From NCBI RefSeq assembly GCF_018476645.1, contig NZ_JAHCTB010000004.1, positions 310,001 to 374,000 on the forward strand: a stretch of 64,000 nt of DNA. Reading direction: 5' to 3'. How positions within the stretch are numbered: the first letter of the stretch is position 1; each line of letters opens with the position of its first letter. Positions 61,826 through 64,000 of this stretch are shown piece by piece. The notes under the pieces were generated by a model that was given only the letters and a program-made list of their open reading frames with translations, was not told where the DNA came from and searched no databases. This DNA is from Aequorivita echinoideorum. Lineage in GTDB: Bacteria; Bacteroidota; Bacteroidia; Flavobacteriales; Flavobacteriaceae. The position numbers and the translations under genes are program-made.

Positions 61826-64000
61826 TTGCACACATACAGGCATTACTTAACAATCTTCTTAACATTGCTGCTGTCCTGTAGTACCATGTTGCACGCCCAG
61901 GACATTCCGCCAAAAACACAGACAAACATCCCCCGAACCACCGTTGACGACACGCTTAACGTGGGAATTGACTCACTTACCCCACCCCTAAATGAAGTCG
62001 TGGTAGATACGGTAAAAACCGATACCATCCTCCCGCCAAAGGAAATGCTTACGGATATCGTGGAATATTATGGCGAAGATTATGTGTACCTAAACCGAAA
62101 GGAAAACAAGGTATATATGTACAACAAGGCCTACATTATCTATGGCGATATGCGTATAGATGCGGGTCTCATAATTCTTGATTATAATAAGAATGAAGTA
62201 TATGCCAAAGGAATAGACAGCGCGGGATTTTATAGCCAACGCCCCGTATTTGTCCAGGCCAATAACCGCGTGGAACCGGATTCCATTCGGTATAATTTTG
62301 ATAGCGAAAAGGCCCTGGTTTTCAATTCAAGGACAGAGCAGAATGGATTCAACGTTATTGCCGAAGTTACCAAGAAAGTAAATGACAGCGTTGTGTACCT
62401 CCGGAATGTGAAGTTTACCACTTCAAAAAATATTGATGATCCAGAATATTATTTCTATACCCGAAAAGCAAAGTTTGTTCCGAAAAAGAAAATCGTAACT
62501 GGGCTTACCAATATGTACATTGCAGATGTACCAACCCCAGTGGGCTTGCCGTTTGCCTATTTTCCCTTGACGGAGGATCGCTCTTCGGGATTTATAATTC
62601 CCACCTTTGGCGAAAACAGCAACCGTGGTTTCTTTTTTCAGAATGGAGGTTATTATTTTGCCATAAATGATTATTTGGATTTAAGCCTGCTGGGCGACTA
62701 TTACACAAACGGAAGCTATGGTCTCCGGGCAGAATCGGTTTACGCCGCGCGGTACAAATTCCGCGGAAGCGTTAGTATTCGGTACGAGAGTTTGGTAAAC
62801 AGTGAACGTGGTTTCCCAGATTTCAGCGAAAGCAACATTTATAACATCCGCTGGACGCATACACAGGATGCCAAGAGCAGCCCTAGTTCGCGCTTTTCGG
62901 CTTCTGTTAACTTAGGGAGCAGCACGTATTTTACGCAATCCATTAACCAGACCAATAATGCCAGTAGCTTGGTAAATACCTTAAGCTCTTCGGTTTCATA
63001 TTCAAAAACATTTGAAGGCGAACCGCAAGTGAACCTGAGCCTTGCCGCTACGCATCAACAAAATACGCAAACGCAGGCTATCAATATGTCCCTTCCCAAC
63101 GCAAACCTGAGTGTCTCGCGTATATTTCCGTTTGCTCCAAAGGATGGGGTAAAAAAGGGAATTATTCAGAATATAAATTTTCAGTACGATCTTACCGCAG
63201 AAAACCGAATCACAACATTTGATTCCCTTTTCTTTAAGCCTGAAATGTTCAACAGTGCACAGATTGGCGCACAGCACAGCATCCCCATTACCACAAATTT
63301 CAAAGTGCTAAAATACTTAAGTGCTTCTATGGGTACCAATTATAGGGAAACATGGGTATTAAAAACCATCCGGAGGGATTTTGACCAAGATCTTAACGAT
63401 GGTGCCGGTGGCGTGGTGGAAGATACCATCCCAGGCTTTGACAGTTACCGAACTTACAACTTCAATACGAGTTTGGGAACAACACTGTACGGAACTTTCA
63501 ATTTCAATAAGGAAAATAAAATACAGGCGTTGCGACACGTGGTTCGCCCGTCCATAAGCTATAACATCAATCCGGGTTTTGAGCGGTATTACGATGATTA
63601 TACCATTCCGGAAACTGCAGATGAAGCGGCAAATATGGATAGAATTGTCCAGTATTCACGTTTTGAGAACACTCTTTTCGGCGCGCCCGGGCGTGTCTAT
63701 TCCAGTAACATTGGCTTCGGTATCAGCAATACACTTGAGGCCAAGATACGCGATAGGGATACTATGGCCGCGGAACCAAAGAAGATTATCCTTCTCAATA
63801 ACCTCAATTTCACTTCGGCATATAACCTTGCCGGGGATTCGCTTCGCTTCAGTCCCGTTCGTTTTACGGGAGGGGTGCCCATTGTCCCGAGGCTCGACTT
63901 TAACTTCAGCGGAACGCTGGATCCGTATGCGCTGGATAACAACAATAACCGCATCGACATTTTTAACATCAACAATGGAGGTAGTCTTTTTAGGCTCACC
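61826..64000 (+). CDS. lptD: LPS-assembly protein LptD (partial, C-terminus beyond window)
   Basis: 725 codons visible without a stop; the gene runs off the end. A signal peptide (LTLLLSCSTMLHAQ) is followed by an OstA-like N-terminal domain (VYLNRKENKVYMYNKAYIIYGDMRIDAGLIILDYNKNEVYAKGIDSAG). The signature IADVPTPVGLPFAYFPLTEDRSSGFIIPTFGEN follows, then a beta-barrel rich in aromatic strands. This is the Bacteroidota form of LptD that inserts LPS into the outer membrane. Start is uncertain: TTG at 61826 or the ATG at 61886. Confidence 0.9.
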   Translation, partial: MHTYRHYLTIFLTLLLSCSTMLHAQDIPPKTQTNIPRTTVDDTLNVGIDSLTPPLNEVVVDTVKTDTILPPKEMLTDIVEYYGEDYVYLNRKENKVYMYNKAYIIYGDMRIDAGLIILDYNKNEVYAKGIDSAGFYSQRPVFVQANNRVEPDSIRYNFDSEKALVFNSRTEQNGFNVIAEVTKKVNDSVVYLRNVKFTTSKNIDDPEYYFYTRKAKFVPKKKIVTGLTNMYIADVPTPVGLPFAYFPLTEDRSSGFIIPTFGENSNRGFFFQNGGYYFAINDYLDLSLLGDYYTNGSYGLRAESVYAARYKFRGSVSIRYESLVNSERGFPDFSESNIYNIRWTHTQDAKSSPSSRFSASVNLGSSTYFTQSINQTNNASSLVNTLSSSVSYSKTFEGEPQVNLSLAATHQQNTQTQAINMSLPNANLSVSRIFPFAPKDGVKKGIIQNINFQYDLTAENRITTFDSLFFKPEMFNSAQIGAQHSIPITTNFKVLKYLSASMGTNYRETWVLKTIRRDFDQDLNDGAGGVVEDTIPGFDSYRTYNFNTSLGTTLYGTFNFNKENKIQALRHVVRPSISYNINPGFERYYDDYTIPETADEAANMDRIVQYSRFENTLFGAPGRVYSSNIGFGISNTLEAKIRDRDTMAAEPKKIILLNNLNFTSAYNLAGDSLRFSPVRFTGGVPIVPRLDFNFSGTLDPYALDNNNNRIDIFNINNGGSLFRLT

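Overview
The window looks like chromosomal DNA of a marine-type member of the Flavobacteriaceae (phylum Bacteroidota). The sequence is AT-rich and Shine-Dalgarno signals are weak. Several promoters fit the Bacteroidota -7 box TANNTTTG. Many secreted proteins end their signal peptides in (F/S)(A/S)Q and then continue with the flavobacterial QVGIGTTNP module. SecA, LptD, BshA (bacillithiol), MeaB, fused E1 alpha-beta and a Smr-less MutS2 all have forms typical of that family. The exact genus cannot be read from the sequence alone.

Layout. 1-6.2 kb: a cut glycosyltransferase, a nucleotide-sugar epimerase, meaB, ohr, a four-helix protein, and an ECF sigma / membrane anti-sigma-like / secreted adhesin-like operon. 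6.2-13 kb: a lipoprotein, a 10-copy 21-bp repeat, secA, DUF2795, the B12 adenosyltransferase (a metabolic partner of meaB), a small membrane protein and a MacB/LolD-type ATPase. 13-21.3 kb: PH-domain and DUF4251 proteins, an MsrA-like protein, a peptidoglycan-binding protein, a DEAD-box helicase, an old yellow enzyme, an EamA transporter and two tandem secreted paralogues. 21.5-23.7 kb: two convergent TIR-domain genes, one with a C-terminal lipocalin-like region and one membrane anchored. 23.8-27.5 kb: small stress and housekeeping genes (nitroreductase, TerC, HPF, a cysteine-less ArsC-like protein).

27.6-33.3 kb holds the most distinctive system: a seven-gene minus-strand operon of FAD monooxygenase, methyltransferase, type III polyketide synthase, FabI-like reductase, FabZ-like dehydratase, FabF-like ketosynthase and a dedicated acyl carrier protein. 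It looks like a dedicated fatty-acyl starter supply feeding a type III PKS, with methylating and hydroxylating tailoring enzymes. This is the logic of phenolic-lipid or alkylquinone synthesis. 33.3-43.7 kb: OmpA-like and lipocalin lipoproteins, DUF1328, a fused 2-oxoacid dehydrogenase E1, a 2OG-Fe(II) oxygenase, SUI1, nucleoside phosphorylase with a cytoplasmic binding protein, ung, mutS2 and a DCC protein. 43.7-45.5 kb: a secreted lamin-tail-like protein, then a 500-bp non-coding island with palindromes and a 111-bp hairpin beside a flavodoxin-like gene. This stretch looks like transferred DNA. 45.5-64 kb: a dicarboxylate symporter, aroC, an LpxH-like phosphatase, a GlcD-GlcF fusion oxidase, a beta-barrel protein, then a compact minus-strand run (bshA, GH3-beta-lactamase fusion, a conserved unknown, two Fe-S proteins, MlaD/MCE, amidase), and finally the start of lptD running off the end.

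No tRNA, rRNA, CRISPR array, transposase or integrase gene was recognised. Several intergenic stretches show degenerate repeats with a 7-bp period, which seems to be a genome-wide habit. In places these repeats supply the ends of neighbouring genes.
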